Origin: Phyllobacterium sophorae
GTDB taxonomy: Bacteria; Pseudomonadota; Alphaproteobacteria; Rhizobiales; Rhizobiaceae
Assembly: GCF_003010965.1 (NCBI RefSeq)
Contig: NZ_PGGM01000017.1
Span: 100,430-164,429 of the forward strand
DNA: 64,000 nucleotides
Reading direction: 5' to 3'
The translations under genes were made by a program, and so were the position numbers. Each line of letters starts with the position of its first letter. Within the stretch, counting starts at the first letter, position 1. Below, piece by piece: positions 17,215-27,205 of the stretch. The notes beneath the pieces were generated by a model, which searched no databases, was not told the origin of the DNA, and saw nothing but the letters and a program-made list of their open reading frames with translations.

Positions 17215-18933
17215 ATGAATCGCAGTGAAATTATTGCCGCTCTCCGCGATCAGCCCGAGGTGGCGGTGCTCGTCATTGGGGGCGGCATCAATGGTATAAG
17301 CGTGTTTCGCGAGCTGGCCCTGCAGGGTGTCGATGTCGTCCTGGCGGAGAAAGGCGACTATTGCTGTGGCGCGAGTGCAGCGCTTTCGCGCATGGTCCAT
17401 GGCGGCTTACGCTATCTGGAGAATGGCGAGTTCAAGCTGGTGCGGGAGTCGCTCCTCGAGCGCGACCGGTTGTTGAAAAATGCCCCACATTACGTGATGC
17501 CGCTACCGACGACTGTTCCGGTATTCGACACGTTTTCCGGAATCGCTAACGGCGTTGTGCGCTTTTTCGGACTGACGCGTCGACCGAGCCGCCGCGGTGC
17601 GCTGGTGATCAAAGCTGGGCTTATCATGTACGATCTGTTCACGGCGGCGAGGCGATTGTTGCCCAAACACCGGTTCAGGCGCCGCGCCGAGACGTTGAAG
17701 ACATGGCCGGCGATTAACCCTGCGATCCGAAGCTCAGCCACCTACTACGACGCTTGGGTGAGCCGGCCCGAGCGGCTTGGCTTCGAAATGCTGCACGACG
17801 CCATGGCAGCCGGATCCTCCGCGCGGGCTTTGAACTATGTGCGGGTGTCGTCAAGCGAGGAGGGGCTTGTCCTCACCGATGCCTTGTCAAACGCCGCGTT
17901 GCCGCTTCGCCCGCGCCTTGTCATCAATGCCACAGGCGGCTGGATCGACCTGACCAACACGGCAATCGGGGCATTTGCGCCGCCGATGATGGGTGGCACC
18001 AAGGGTTCGCACCTGATCATCAACAACGGCGAACTTTTCAACGCCCTTGACGGCCACATGATCTACTATGAGAACGAGGATGGCCGCATTTGCATCCTGT
18101 TCCCCTATCTCGGCAACGTGTTGGTCGGCTCGACCGATATCCGCGTCGATGACCCCGAACAGGTGCGTTGCGAAGACGATGAGCGCCGCTACATCCTCCA
18201 GTCGCTCTCCTTCGTATTTCCATCCATAGCAATCAGCGACGAGGAGATCATGTTTCGCTTTTCCGGTGTCAGACCGCTGCCCGCCAGCGAGGATAGCTTC
18301 ACCGGACGCATACCGCGTGACCACTTTTGTGAATTCATCGAAGGACCCGGACATTTGCCGCCTATCCTTTGCATGATTGGTGGCAAGTGGACGACCTTCC
18401 GCTCATTCGGGGCATTGGCGGCTGATATGGCGTTGAAACGTCTCGGATTGGCACGCAGCGTCAGTACCGAAGAGCTTGCCATTGGCGGCGGCTGCGACTT
18501 TCCTGCGGATTGTACACAATGGTGCCTCTCATTTGCCGCACGGCACGGAGTGACTCCAGAGCGTGCATCGACGCTCCTGGAACGTTACGGCACTTGGGCT
18601 GAGGATGTCGCGGGCTATTGCGCCCGAACACCAGAGGCGATGCTAACGCAGTGCGGTTACTCGGCCAATGAAATTCGTTTCATCATCGAGCGGGAGCATG
18701 TTGAGTGTCTGGCTGATCTTTTCCTGCGCCGCACGACGATTGCTATCGCTGGCGGCCTCAGCCTGGATTTGATCGACGAAGTTAGCAATATCATGGCCCT
18801 CCAGAAGGGCTGGGACGCCACCAAGGCGAGCGCCGAGCGCTTGGACTTCTTATCGTTGCTGGAATATCGGCACGGCATCGACCTTTCGAACCTCTCCCGC
18901 ATTCATGATAAAAGGAGCGCCCTATGCGCGTGA
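17215..18933 (+). CDS. GlpD-family FAD-dependent polyol-phosphate dehydrogenase
   Basis: About 572-residue flavoprotein of the glycerol-3-phosphate dehydrogenase family. The FAD motif GGGING is at 22-27, and AALSRMVHGGLRYLENGEF and GGTKGSHLIINN are family hallmarks. The ATG at 17215 gives the expected N-terminus; the longer frame runs into the previous gene. Such enzymes pass electrons from a polyol phosphate to quinone at the inner membrane. Since it sits next to a sugar kinase, aldolase and SorC regulator rather than glycerol genes, the substrate is more likely another polyol phosphate, as for EryB of the erythritol pathway (inference). Confidence 0.85.
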   Translation: MNRSEIIAALRDQPEVAVLVIGGGINGISVFRELALQGVDVVLAEKGDYCCGASAALSRMVHGGLRYLENGEFKLVRESLLERDRLLKNAPHYVMPLPTTVPVFDTFSGIANGVVRFFGLTRRPSRRGALVIKAGLIMYDLFTAARRLLPKHRFRRRAETLKTWPAINPAIRSSATYYDAWVSRPERLGFEMLHDAMAAGSSARALNYVRVSSSEEGLVLTDALSNAALPLRPRLVINATGGWIDLTNTAIGAFAPPMMGGTKGSHLIINNGELFNALDGHMIYYENEDGRICILFPYLGNVLVGSTDIRVDDPEQVRCEDDERRYILQSLSFVFPSIAISDEEIMFRFSGVRPLPASEDSFTGRIPRDHFCEFIEGPGHLPPILCMIGGKWTTFRSFGALAADMALKRLGLARSVSTEELAIGGGCDFPADCTQWCLSFAARHGVTPERASTLLERYGTWAEDVAGYCARTPEAMLTQCGYSANEIRFIIEREHVECLADLFLRRTTIAIAGGLSLDLIDEVSNIMALQKGWDATKASAERLDFLSLLEYRHGIDLSNLSRIHDKRSALCA

Positions 18934-19766
18934 ACAAGAAAGTGCGTATGAACCGGTTGTTTGGCGCAGGACGCTGTCTCGATGTCGCAGTCGATCACGG
19001 CGTGTGCAACGAACCGAGCTTCCTCGCCGGGTTGGAAGACATGGCGGGTGTTGTCACCCAACTGGTCAAAGCCGGACCCGACGCCATCCAGATGAACTAC
19101 GGCCAGGCAGACTTGCTGCAGTCCGTGCCGGGCAAAGACAAGCCGGCCCTCGTCATGCGAATAGACATGGGAAATCCCTACAACAAGATCCGCCACCGCG
19201 CGATGTGGGCGGTGCTGCAGAATGAGACCGAGCCGCTGCTTGGCGCTATCGAAATGGATGCCGCCTGTGTCGTTGTGAACCTGTTCATGCTGCCCGATGA
19301 ACCGGATCTGTTCCGGCAATGCGTCCAGAACATTGCTCGCGTTCGTGCCGACTGCGACAAATACGGCCTGCCGCTGATGATCGAGCCTTTGGCGATGCTT
19401 CCGGTGAATGAGCATGGCGGCTACATGGTTGACGGAGATGCAGAAAAGATCGTCACCTTGACGCGTCTGGCCCGGGAAATGGGCGCTGATATCATCAAGG
19501 CCGATCCGACGAGCGATCCCGCGGACTTCCATCGGGTTGTGGAGGCTGCGCGTTGCCCGGTCCTTGTGCGTGGCGGTGGCAAGGAGGACCTGCGCGTCGT
19601 GTTCGATAAGTCGGCCGCGCTGATGGCTCAAGGCGCTCTCGGCATGGTTTACGGGCGCAATATCTACCAGCATGCCAATCCAAGTGCCGTGGTGCGGGGA
19701 CTGATGGCAATCATCCACGATAATGCGGATGGGGCCACCGCCTGGGACCTATACAAGCAGGCATAA
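18924..19766 (+). CDS. Class I aldolase of the DhnA/LsrF/FbaB family
   Basis: TIM-barrel aldolase of 280 residues that uses a Schiff-base lysine, probably K192 in ADIIKADPT. The N-terminal RCLDVAVDHGV and the phosphate-binding GGGKEDLRVVFDKS and GMVYGRNIYQH segments are typical. Relatives cleave fructose 1,6-bisphosphate or thiolyse phospho-AI-2. Here it most likely cleaves the oxidised, phosphorylated intermediate to two small units. The start overlaps the dehydrogenase stop by 10 bases. Confidence 0.82.
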   Translation: MRVNKKVRMNRLFGAGRCLDVAVDHGVCNEPSFLAGLEDMAGVVTQLVKAGPDAIQMNYGQADLLQSVPGKDKPALVMRIDMGNPYNKIRHRAMWAVLQNETEPLLGAIEMDAACVVVNLFMLPDEPDLFRQCVQNIARVRADCDKYGLPLMIEPLAMLPVNEHGGYMVDGDAEKIVTLTRLAREMGADIIKADPTSDPADFHRVVEAARCPVLVRGGGKEDLRVVFDKSAALMAQGALGMVYGRNIYQHANPSAVVRGLMAIIHDNADGATAWDLYKQA

Positions 19767-19790
19767 CAACAGCGGACTCGGGAGGATCAA

Positions 19791-21305
19791 ATGGGGGGTT
19801 ACATTCTCGGTCTGGATGCGGGTAATACCGTCATCAAGGCCATCATCTTCGATATGGCGGGGCGCGAACTTGCGCTTGCGGCTCGCGACGGCCGCTCGTA
19901 CATGCCCAAGCCGGGCCATGTCGAACGCGATCTCAACGAACTCTGGCGCAATGCCGTCGCAGTCATCGGACAGTGCCTCGACCAGGCCGGGATCGATGCT
20001 GGTGACATCATTGCCATAGGCTGCGCCGGACACGGCAACGGCCTTTATGCATTGGACGACGATGGCGAGCCGCTCATCGGCATCCAGTCGATAGACACCC
20101 GAGGGGCTGCTATTGTTGCTGAATGGGCGAAGGACAATGTTGGCGACCGTACGTATGCGTATTGCCTGCAGCAGCCCTGGGCAGCGCAAACACCGACCTT
20201 GCTCGCTTGGCTCAAGCGTTTCGAGCCGGCGCTTTTTGCGAAAATCGGTACGGTGTTGCTGTGCAAGGATTTTGTGGTGAACCGGCTGACAGGTGCGCGT
20301 TCCACCGACACCTCCGACATGTCAGGGTGCGGTCTGCTGCGGCTGCCGGAGCGGCGCTACGAACCCGATCTGCTCACCGCCTATGGTCTGGATCATTGCA
20401 TGAGACTTTTGCCGCCGGTCCGGGAGGCGGCAGAGATCGCCGGGCATGTCACCTCTGACGTGGCCGCTTTGACCGGCTTGCGCGCCGGGACGCCCGTGGT
20501 GGCGGGCCTGTTCGACGTGGTTGCCAGCGCCATCGGCTCCGGCGTGACGCGCACCGGGGCGGCCTCGATTATCGCTGGCACCTGGAGTATCAACCAGGTT
20601 ATCACCGATGAGCCCATCCGTGACCCTTCGATCTTCATGCTCTCGACCTTCGATCCGCAGCGTTATCTGGCGATCGAGTCCAGTGCCACCTCGGCAGCCA
20701 ACCTCGAATGGATCGTTCGCGAGTTCGTCGAGCATGCGATCGAGGCAGATAAATCGCCGTTCGAGTTGTGCAGCGAGCTTGTCGCTGCTGCCGACCCCGA
20801 AGGAGACATTCCGATCTACCACCCGTTCCTTTATGGTTCACAGCAGAACGGCCATGCGCGCGCCGGCTTTTACGGGATTGCTGGCTGGCACACACGGGCA
20901 CATATGCTGCGCGCCTTGTTCGAGGGCGTCGCCTTCGAACACAAGCGTCACGTCGAGACCCTTTACAGGGCGGGCGCCAAGTTCGACGAGGTGGTCCTTT
21001 CAGGTGGCGGCGCGCGCAGCTCCATCTGGCCGCAAATCTTTGCTGACGTGCTCGGTGTGCCTGTCACCGTAGCGCGCAGCCGGGAGACCGGAGCGCTCGG
21101 TGCGGCCATCGCGGCCGCAACAGGTGTCGGAGCATTCGCCGACTTCGGCGCCGGTGCTGCGGCGATGACCTCCGCCGCAAGGCGCTACATGCCGGACAGC
21201 GCGATTGCTCCCTCCTATGCCCGGCGCTATCGCCTCTTTAGTGAACTCAGCCAGACCATGATTCCGATGTGGGATCGCATGGCCAGCGCGGCGGCCGCAC
21301 AGTGA
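19791..21305 (+). CDS. FGGY-family carbohydrate kinase
   Basis: A 504-residue sugar kinase with the two FGGY domains: the ATP phosphate-1 loop [14 protein letters not shown] at the N-terminus and the nucleotide site [22 protein letters not shown] in the C-terminal half. The region [14 protein letters not shown] and [15 protein letters not shown] recalls L-xylulose kinase and erythritol kinase subgroups more than glycerol or xylulose kinases (from memory). It would phosphorylate the imported polyol or ketose before the flavin dehydrogenase or aldolase acts. The substrate remains open. Confidence 0.87.
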   Translation: MGGYILGLDAGNTVIKAIIFDMAGRELALAARDGRSYMPKPGHVERDLNELWRNAVAVIGQCLDQAGIDAGDIIAIGCAGHGNGLYALDDDGEPLIGIQSIDTRGAAIVAEWAKDNVGDRTYAYCLQQPWAAQTPTLLAWLKRFEPALFAKIGTVLLCKDFVVNRLTGARSTDTSDMSGCGLLRLPERRYEPDLLTAYGLDHCMRLLPPVREAAEIAGHVTSDVAALTGLRAGTPVVAGLFDVVASAIGSGVTRTGAASIIAGTWSINQVITDEPIRDPSIFMLSTFDPQRYLAIESSATSAANLEWIVREFVEHAIEADKSPFELCSELVAAADPEGDIPIYHPFLYGSQQNGHARAGFYGIAGWHTRAHMLRALFEGVAFEHKRHVETLYRAGAKFDEVVLSGGGARSSIWPQIFADVLGVPVTVARSRETGALGAAIAAATGVGAFADFGAGAAAMTSAARRYMPDSAIAPSYARRYRLFSELSQTMIPMWDRMASAAAAQ

Positions 21306-22921
21306 CTGAAGCTTATCCCGCGTCATTCGGCGAATATGACTACGTCATCGTTGGCGCCGGGTCGGCCGGCTGCGTGCTCGCCAACCGGCTCTCCGCCGAT
21401 CCGCGCACCCGCGTGCTGTTGCTTGAGGCCGGCGGCAGCGACCGTTACCACTGGGTCAACATACCGATTGGCTATCTCTACTGTATGGGCAACTCGCGCA
21501 CCGACTGGCTGATGAAGACCGAGCCGGAAGCTGCACTCAACGGGCGCAGTCTCAACTATCCACGCGGAAAAATTCTTGGCGGCTGCTCATCGATCAACGG
21601 CATGATCTACATGCGTGGGCAGGCCGCAGATTATGATGGTTGGAGGCAGGCCGGCAATGTTGGTTGGGGATGGGAGGACGTGCTGTCCTTCTTCCGCAAG
21701 TCGGAAAATTACCATGGCGGCAGCGACGCCTTGCATGGCAGCGGGGGTGAATGGCGTGTCGAACGGCAGCGCCTGTCGTGGCCCATTCTCGATGCATTCC
21801 GTGCAGCGGCCGAAGAACTCGGTATTCCGCGAACCGATGACTTCAACGGAGGTACCAACGAAGGCTCTGGCTATTTCGAGGTCAACCAGAAGGAGGGCGT
21901 GCGCTGGAATACGTCCAAGGCTTTTCTGCGCGGGATATCGAGACGCAAGAACCTGCGGATTGTCACTGGCGCGGAAACCGAAACGCTCGACTTTGACGGT
22001 CGCCGCGTCAGGGGCGTGGTCTTTCGTCGGGCCGACGGTTTGCATCGTGTGGCCGCTCGCGAGACAATCCTCGCAGCAGGCGCAATCAACTCGCCGAAGA
22101 TTCTGGAGCTTTCTGGCGTCGGGCGGGCAGACCTGCTCTCGCCTCTTGGCATTGATATGCGCCATCCCTTGCCAGGCGTGGGTGAAAATCTGCAAGATCA
22201 TCTGCAAATCAGAACGGTGTTCAAGGTCGCCAATGCCGCGACGCTCAACCAGCGCTTTCACAATCCGTTCAGCCGCGCAGCGATGATCGTCGAATATGCG
22301 CTCCGGCGCAGCGGACCGTTGTCGATGGCGCCCAGCCAGCTCGGCATCTTTGCCAGGAGCGACCCGCGCCATGAAACGCCGGATCTTGAATACCACGTGC
22401 AACCGCTGAGCACTGACAGACTCGGCGAACCACTGCACCGCTTTCCCGCAGTAACGGTCTCGGTATGCAACCTGCGTCCGCAGAGCCGTGGCACTGTACA
22501 CATGGAATCCGCGGATCCGCGCGCGGCAACGAAAATCCGGCCAAATTATCTTTCCACCGAGGGAGATCGTTCCGTCGCGGTCGCGTCGATCGAGCATGCT
22601 CGGCGTTTGATGAAAACCAGGGCGATCGCTCGTTTCGCGCCGGAAGAGATGCTGCCGGGCCCGCAGTTCGCCGGTCATGGCGAACTCATCCAGAAAGCGG
22701 GCGACATCGCGACCACGATCTTCCACCCGGTCGGCACCTGCAAAATGGGCTCCGATACGATGGCCGTCGTCGATTCTCGCCTGCGCGTTCACGGACTTGG
22801 TGATTTGCGCGTGGTCGACGCCTCGATCATGCCCACCATCGTCTCCGGCAATACCAATTCTCCGGTGATCATGATCGCCGAGAAGGCGGCAGAGATGATC
22901 CTGCAGGATTCTCGGCGATGA
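21302..22921 (+). CDS. GMC-family FAD oxidoreductase
   Basis: Glucose-methanol-choline-type flavin oxidoreductase of 539 residues. The GTG start at 21302 overlaps the kinase stop (GTGA). FAD-binding VGAGSAG (18-24), [20 protein letters not shown], and the active-site histidine in [10 protein letters not shown] plus the asparagine in GNTNSPV are present. These enzymes oxidise primary or secondary alcohols. As the last gene of the operon it may oxidise an alternative alcohol substrate or a side product. There is no signal peptide, so it is cytoplasmic. Confidence 0.88.
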   Translation: MTEAYPASFGEYDYVIVGAGSAGCVLANRLSADPRTRVLLLEAGGSDRYHWVNIPIGYLYCMGNSRTDWLMKTEPEAALNGRSLNYPRGKILGGCSSINGMIYMRGQAADYDGWRQAGNVGWGWEDVLSFFRKSENYHGGSDALHGSGGEWRVERQRLSWPILDAFRAAAEELGIPRTDDFNGGTNEGSGYFEVNQKEGVRWNTSKAFLRGISRRKNLRIVTGAETETLDFDGRRVRGVVFRRADGLHRVAARETILAAGAINSPKILELSGVGRADLLSPLGIDMRHPLPGVGENLQDHLQIRTVFKVANAATLNQRFHNPFSRAAMIVEYALRRSGPLSMAPSQLGIFARSDPRHETPDLEYHVQPLSTDRLGEPLHRFPAVTVSVCNLRPQSRGTVHMESADPRAATKIRPNYLSTEGDRSVAVASIEHARRLMKTRAIARFAPEEMLPGPQFAGHGELIQKAGDIATTIFHPVGTCKMGSDTMAVVDSRLRVHGLGDLRVVDASIMPTIVSGNTNSPVIMIAEKAAEMILQDSRR

Positions 22922-23176
22922 AGTTCAGGGCAAGATAACAAAGGCTTTCAGCAGCTTCATCCGCGGACGTAAGGGCTGGCGTCGGGATCGGCGAGCCGCA
23001 CGCCGGTGTCGAGTTCGAGCGTGCAATTGGTCGCGCCTTGGCGACCACGTCGACCTTGACGCCCCTTCAGCCAGTCCCGGAAAACGCCTGATGGTTTCCG
23101 TCATCTGTGCTCTCGTGAATGAGATCCCCAGTTTGTCAACCATGATCCGCTGGGTTAAAGTGAGGGTTCGTGGCGT
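22922..23176 (-). pseudogene. Possible decayed gene tail between convergent operons
   Basis: On the minus strand a frame ending at 22957 reads RLADPDASPYVRG before its stop, and an adjacent frame upstream reads GVKVDVVAKARP, as if one protein had been broken by a frameshift. No family could be named. It may be the tail of a lost gene at the edge of the GC-rich island. Confidence 0.2.
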
Positions 23177-24028
23177 TCACCCTGCCGCGTGCCATCCATC
23201 GCGGATATGGCGGTAGCCTTCGCGATAGACCGCTTCCGGCGTCTCGGAAAAATCGCGCCAGACCTTTGTCGCGGCGGCAAGATCCTTGAGCGCGCGGCCG
23301 AAGGCCTCAATCGTCAGCCAGCCGTCGTAGCCGCTCGCGCGCAGCGCCCTGAATGTCTCCGCCCAAGGAATGTTTCCGCGCCCCGGCACGCCGCGGTCGT
23401 TCTCCGAAATGTGGACATGGATGATGCGGTTACTGTTTCGCGTGAAGGCGCCGATGGGATCGGACTCTTCGATATTGCTGTGGAACGTGTCGTACATGGC
23501 GCGAATATTCGGATGCCCGACCGCGTCGACATGGGCCGCAAGGGCGTCCATCGTGTTAAACAGGTAGCATTCGAATCGGTTCAGCGCCTCAAGCCCGATC
23601 GTGACGCCGTGCTTTGCCGCATGATCGCCGATCGCGCGTTGCGAGGAGACCGAGCGCTTGAGTTCCGCCGCGCTCGGCCCGCTTCCGGAAAATTTGCCGA
23701 GCGTCGAATGCAGCGGCCCGCTCAAAATCGTGGCGCCGAGCGCATCGCTGCAATCGATTGCCCATTTCATGTAGTCGATGCCGCGTCTGCGGGTCGTGGG
23801 GTCGGGGGCGATCAGGTTCATCGAGGGGTCGCCCATGGCGGAAACGGCGGTCCGTTCCAGGCCGACCCGGTCGAGCAGGGCCCCCAGCCGGCGGTAGTCG
23901 TCGGGCGTGCCCGAAAAGATTGGAATCTCGACGCCATCAAACCCCGTGTCCTTGATGTCGCGCAACAGTCCTTCGTGCTTGCGGGCGACACTCGTGGTCC
24001 AGAGGAACATGCACATGCCGATCTTCAT
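23177..24028 (-). CDS. Ketose 3-epimerase-like TIM-barrel protein
   Basis: A 283-residue xylose-isomerase-like TIM-barrel protein of the D-tagatose/D-psicose 3-epimerase group. It shows EALNRFECYLFNT, MYDTFHSNIEES, HVHISENDRGVPGRGNIPW and TIEAFG, which carry the metal-binding Glu, Asp, His and Glu of that group. Such enzymes epimerise ketoses at C-3 using Mn or Mg, and some act on acids such as hydroxypyruvate. It is divergent from a second protein of the same fold at 24372, with a shared operator-like site between them. Confidence 0.82.
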   Translation of the reverse strand: MKIGMCMFLWTTSVARKHEGLLRDIKDTGFDGVEIPIFSGTPDDYRRLGALLDRVGLERTAVSAMGDPSMNLIAPDPTTRRRGIDYMKWAIDCSDALGATILSGPLHSTLGKFSGSGPSAAELKRSVSSQRAIGDHAAKHGVTIGLEALNRFECYLFNTMDALAAHVDAVGHPNIRAMYDTFHSNIEESDPIGAFTRNSNRIIHVHISENDRGVPGRGNIPWAETFRALRASGYDGWLTIEAFGRALKDLAAATKVWRDFSETPEAVYREGYRHIRDGWHAAG

Positions 24029-24371
24029 GTCCCCTCCCTCTGGCCCCCGTCGGTCACCGCGCAGTGTTCAATATCAAGTTTCGTAATCTGGTAATACCAA
24101 AACTGAAATTTCGGTCAAGTCAATTCTCCGCTTCGCTAGTCTGCAGGTTTAGCGCAAAATCCAAAATACAACATTAAATATAGGTATAATAAGATATATC
24201 TCCATTTGTCGTTCCGTCTTGCAGAGGGTGAGAAATTCCGGTAGAGCTTTTAACTAACCAACGATTGGCCAAACCAGATTGCCGAAGGCGACGGGACTGG
24301 CCGACGAGAAGGTCACCGTTTTGCCGCCACCCTCGGCGGTCGAGTGAGCTGCAACAGTCTGGGAGGACCCC
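24029..24371. other. Divergent promoter region of the two epimerase-like genes
   Basis: An AT-rich stretch (24060-24190) includes the operator-like site at 24084-24101 and a TATAAT hexamer near 24184. The GC-richer part (24230-24360) is open on the minus strand (one frame ends in FGNLVWPIVG), perhaps a relic, but no gene is recognised. Confidence 0.45.
24084..24101. promoter_or_regulatory. Operator-like site, copy 1 (GntR/FCD type)
   Basis: TAATCTGGTAATACCAAA, with the core TGGT-AAT-ACCA (24089-24099), a perfect inverted repeat with a three-base spacer as in many FCD-class GntR operators (TNGTNNNACNA). The same 18 bases with one change recur at 34121-34138 upstream of the transporter operon. 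The GntR regulator encoded at 26480 is the natural candidate to bind both. Confidence 0.65.
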
Positions 24372-25259
24372 ATGCATCTTTCGACACACAACTGGATGCG
24401 GGCGGAACCGCTCGCCGTTACGCTAAAGCGCATCAAGAAATATGGCTACGAGAGCATCGAGATATCCGGTGAGCCGACACAGTACGACGTCAAGGAGACG
24501 CGCGCACTATTGAAGGAACACGGCATCCGCTGCTGGGGCGCCGTCACGCTGACGCTCGGCGAACGCAACCTTGCCGCCAGGGACGAAGGCCAGCGCGCCA
24601 GGTCAGTGGACTACGTCAAGAGCGTCATCTCCATGGTCAGCGAACTTGAGGGCGAAATCGTCACCCTCGTCCCGGCGACAGTCGGCAAGGTGGTTCCGGA
24701 TGGGACCGAGGAGGAAGAGTGGAGGTGGGTGGTGGATGCCACCAAAGAGTGTTTTGCCCATGCCCAAAAGAAGGGCGTGCGCATTGCCGTCGAGCCGCTC
24801 AACCGTTTCGAAACCTATTTCTTCAATCGTGCCGCCCAGGCGCTGGCGCTCGCCGATGCCGTCAGCCCCCAATGCGGCGTCTGCCTCGATGCCTTCCACC
24901 TGAACATTGAGGAGGAAGACATGTATGAGGCGATCCGTCTCGCCGGAAAGCGGCTTTTCGACTTCCATGTTGCCGACAACAATCGCTTCGCTGCCGGCCT
25001 CGGCCAACTCGACTGGCCAAAGATCATCGGTGCGCTGAAGGAGATCGGTTACGACGGCGCGGTGACGAACGAGTTTGTCGCGCCTGTTGACCGCACGCCG
25101 GCCGCCAAATATCCGGACATGGTGGAGCGCAACCCCGTTGACATTCCGCCGGAGCAGTTGAAGTTCATCCAGGACCACGGCTCAAGCCTTCTCACCGAGA
25201 AGTTCTACGACGATCAGATGCGGATCACCGCCGAGACCATCCTGCCGCTGATCAAGTAA
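24372..25259 (+). CDS. Sugar phosphate isomerase/epimerase family protein
   Basis: A 295-residue xylose-isomerase-like TIM-barrel protein with AVEPLNRFETYFFNRAAQ, CLDAFHLNIEEEDM, DFHVADNNRFAAG and VTNEFVAP. These hold the usual metal ligands. GGGAGGA at 24361-24367 lies just before the ATG. It is related to, but clearly distinct from, the protein encoded on the other strand at 23177. It begins an operon with an enolase-superfamily enzyme, a GntR regulator and a 2-hydroxyacid dehydrogenase. Substrate unknown. Confidence 0.8.
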   Translation: MHLSTHNWMRAEPLAVTLKRIKKYGYESIEISGEPTQYDVKETRALLKEHGIRCWGAVTLTLGERNLAARDEGQRARSVDYVKSVISMVSELEGEIVTLVPATVGKVVPDGTEEEEWRWVVDATKECFAHAQKKGVRIAVEPLNRFETYFFNRAAQALALADAVSPQCGVCLDAFHLNIEEEDMYEAIRLAGKRLFDFHVADNNRFAAGLGQLDWPKIIGALKEIGYDGAVTNEFVAPVDRTPAAKYPDMVERNPVDIPPEQLKFIQDHGSSLLTEKFYDDQMRITAETILPLIK

Positions 25260-25313
25260 GAACGGAAAGGCATATGCCCTGCGGCCTGCGGGCCGTGAAA
25301 GGGGATCCGACAC

Positions 25314-26483
25314 ATGCGTATCAAGACCGTAGAAGCCTGGTGGGTGAAGATTCCCATCGAGACGACCCGCCAACACCGCAGCGACTTCGGCCGGCTGACG
25401 ACCTTCGACGCCGCGATCCTGCGTATCGAGACGAACGACGGCATCGTTGGCTGGGGAGAAGGGAAGAATGCCGCCGGCAGTGCAGGCACCTACGGCACGC
25501 TGGTGTATATGCTGAACCACGAGGTGGGGCCGAAGATCGTCGGCCGTGACCCCGCCGACATCTCCGCCATATGGGAGACGCTTTACAACGGCGTACGCCA
25601 TGAGATGGCGGCGATTTCGGGTCACGCCATGCCCGAGATCGCGCGGCGCGGCCTGTCCGTCGCGGCGATCAGCGCGATCGATATGGCGCTGTGGGACATT
25701 CTTGGCAAGTCACTCGGCGTCCCCGTCTGGAAGCTGCTGGGTGGCCGCAAGGCGGACAGGTTGCCCGCCTATGCCTCGGGCGGCTGGGAGAGCGCGGACC
25801 GGATCGGCGAGCAGCTCCAGTCCTATATAGCGGCCGGCGGCTTCAAGTCGGTCAAGATGCGGGTCGGCGCGATGGACCGTGCGCCGCATGTCTCGGCGTC
25901 GCGGGTGCGGGCGGCCCGCGAGGCGATCGGCCCCGACGTCGACCTTATGGCCGATGCGCACGGCACCTACACCGTCGCAGACGCCAAGCGCTTCATCCAG
26001 ATGGTGGCGGATTGCGACCTCGCCTGGTTCGAGGAACCGGTGATCGCCGACGACAAGCCGGGCATGGCGGAGGTGCGCGCGGCGGGTAACGTGCCGATCG
26101 CCGCGGGCGAGAGCGAGGCGACACGTTTTGCCTTCCGCGATCTTGCTATGCTGCACGCCGCCGATATATTCCAGCCCGATCCGGCCTTCTGCGGCGGCAT
26201 AACGGAGTCGATGCGCATCAGTTCGCTCGCCAGCGCCTTCAACCTCCGTTTCTCACCGCATTTGTGGGCCGGTGCGCCCTGTTTCTTCTCGGGCCTGCAC
26301 CTGTGCGCGGCTTCCCCGGCAAGCTTCGTCATCGAATATTCGCTCGGCGCGAATCCGATGATCCATGATCTTGTCGAGGAAACTGTGTCGGTGAAGGACG
26401 GTATGATAGAGATTCCCGACAGACCCGGCCTGGGCTTCACGATCAATCAGCGGGTCCTGAAGGCTCACGCGCAAAGACGGTGA
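25314..26483 (+). CDS. Mandelate racemase/muconate lactonizing enzyme family protein (acid sugar dehydratase type)
   Basis: A 389-residue enolase-superfamily enzyme. The active site can be read: KMR at 181-183 (general base motif K-x-R), metal ligands D214 (MADAHG), E240 (WFEEP) and E266 (AAGESEAT), and H316 (SPHLW). This is the mandelate racemase subgroup, whose members dehydrate aldonic acids or racemise 2-hydroxyacids. With neighbouring isomerases and a 2-hydroxyacid dehydrogenase, a sugar-acid dehydratase is likely (inference). Confidence 0.85.
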   Translation: MRIKTVEAWWVKIPIETTRQHRSDFGRLTTFDAAILRIETNDGIVGWGEGKNAAGSAGTYGTLVYMLNHEVGPKIVGRDPADISAIWETLYNGVRHEMAAISGHAMPEIARRGLSVAAISAIDMALWDILGKSLGVPVWKLLGGRKADRLPAYASGGWESADRIGEQLQSYIAAGGFKSVKMRVGAMDRAPHVSASRVRAAREAIGPDVDLMADAHGTYTVADAKRFIQMVADCDLAWFEEPVIADDKPGMAEVRAAGNVPIAAGESEATRFAFRDLAMLHAADIFQPDPAFCGGITESMRISSLASAFNLRFSPHLWAGAPCFFSGLHLCAASPASFVIEYSLGANPMIHDLVEETVSVKDGMIEIPDRPGLGFTINQRVLKAHAQRR

Positions 26484-27205
26484 CGATGAAAGAAAACTCC
26501 CTCCTCTCCGATCTCGCGGGATATCTTTTCTCGAATTCGAGCGGCAACGGCCGCACGCCTTCGGAGCGGGAGCTTGCGGAGCATTTCGGCGTCAGCCGCG
26601 GCCAGATCCGCGAGGCGCTGGCCGTCCTGGAGGCGATGCGTATCGTCGAGCGCCGCGCCAAGTCGGGCATCTATCTGACAACCACGGAGGCGAGCGTAGA
26701 GGCCATGGCACTTTTTGCCCGCGCCGGCGTGCCGCTTGATCCGATCCTGATCTATGAGACCGTGGAGCTTCGCAAGATCCATGAGATCAGGGCCGCGGAA
26801 CTCGCCTGCATACGGGCGACGGAAGAGAATTACCAGCGCCTGCGCGATATCCTCGCCGCGTCCGAGGCGAAGCTTGCCGCTGGCGAGGGGCTGGCGCGCG
26901 AGGATCGGGATTTCCATCTGGAGATCGTCCGGGCCACCAAGAATAGCGTCTTCTATCGCGTGTGCAGCGTCTACTACATGATGGGCGAACAGCGCCTGCC
27001 GATCTATTTTAGTGACGCCGCCCGCAGCCGGCGCTCGCATGAGGAACATATCCGCATCTACGAGGCGCTGCTTGCCCGCGACGGCAATCTCGCCCAGGCG
27101 CTGATGAACGCCCACCTCCAAGGTGCGGAAAGCTATTGGAAGGGTCTCATCGGCGGGGCCTTCGACGGCCGCCGGATAGGCGTAGCCGGCGGGCAGGGCC
27201 GATGA
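26480..27205 (+). CDS. GntR-family regulator with FCD domain
   Basis: A 241-residue regulator with an N-terminal winged helix (TPSERELAEHFGVSRGQIREAL, about residues 29-50) and a C-terminal all-helical FCD ligand domain with metal-type histidines (EDRDFHLEIVRAT, HEEHIRIYEALLARD). The GTG at 26480 overlaps the previous stop; an ATG at 26486 is an alternative. It is the only FCD regulator in this operon, and the TGGTnnnACCA sites at 24084 and 34121 fit its class, so it probably represses the epimerase and transporter genes until a sugar acid binds. Confidence 0.85.
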   Translation: MTMKENSLLSDLAGYLFSNSSGNGRTPSERELAEHFGVSRGQIREALAVLEAMRIVERRAKSGIYLTTTEASVEAMALFARAGVPLDPILIYETVELRKIHEIRAAELACIRATEENYQRLRDILAASEAKLAAGEGLAREDRDFHLEIVRATKNSVFYRVCSVYYMMGEQRLPIYFSDAARSRRSHEEHIRIYEALLARDGNLAQALMNAHLQGAESYWKGLIGGAFDGRRIGVAGGQGR

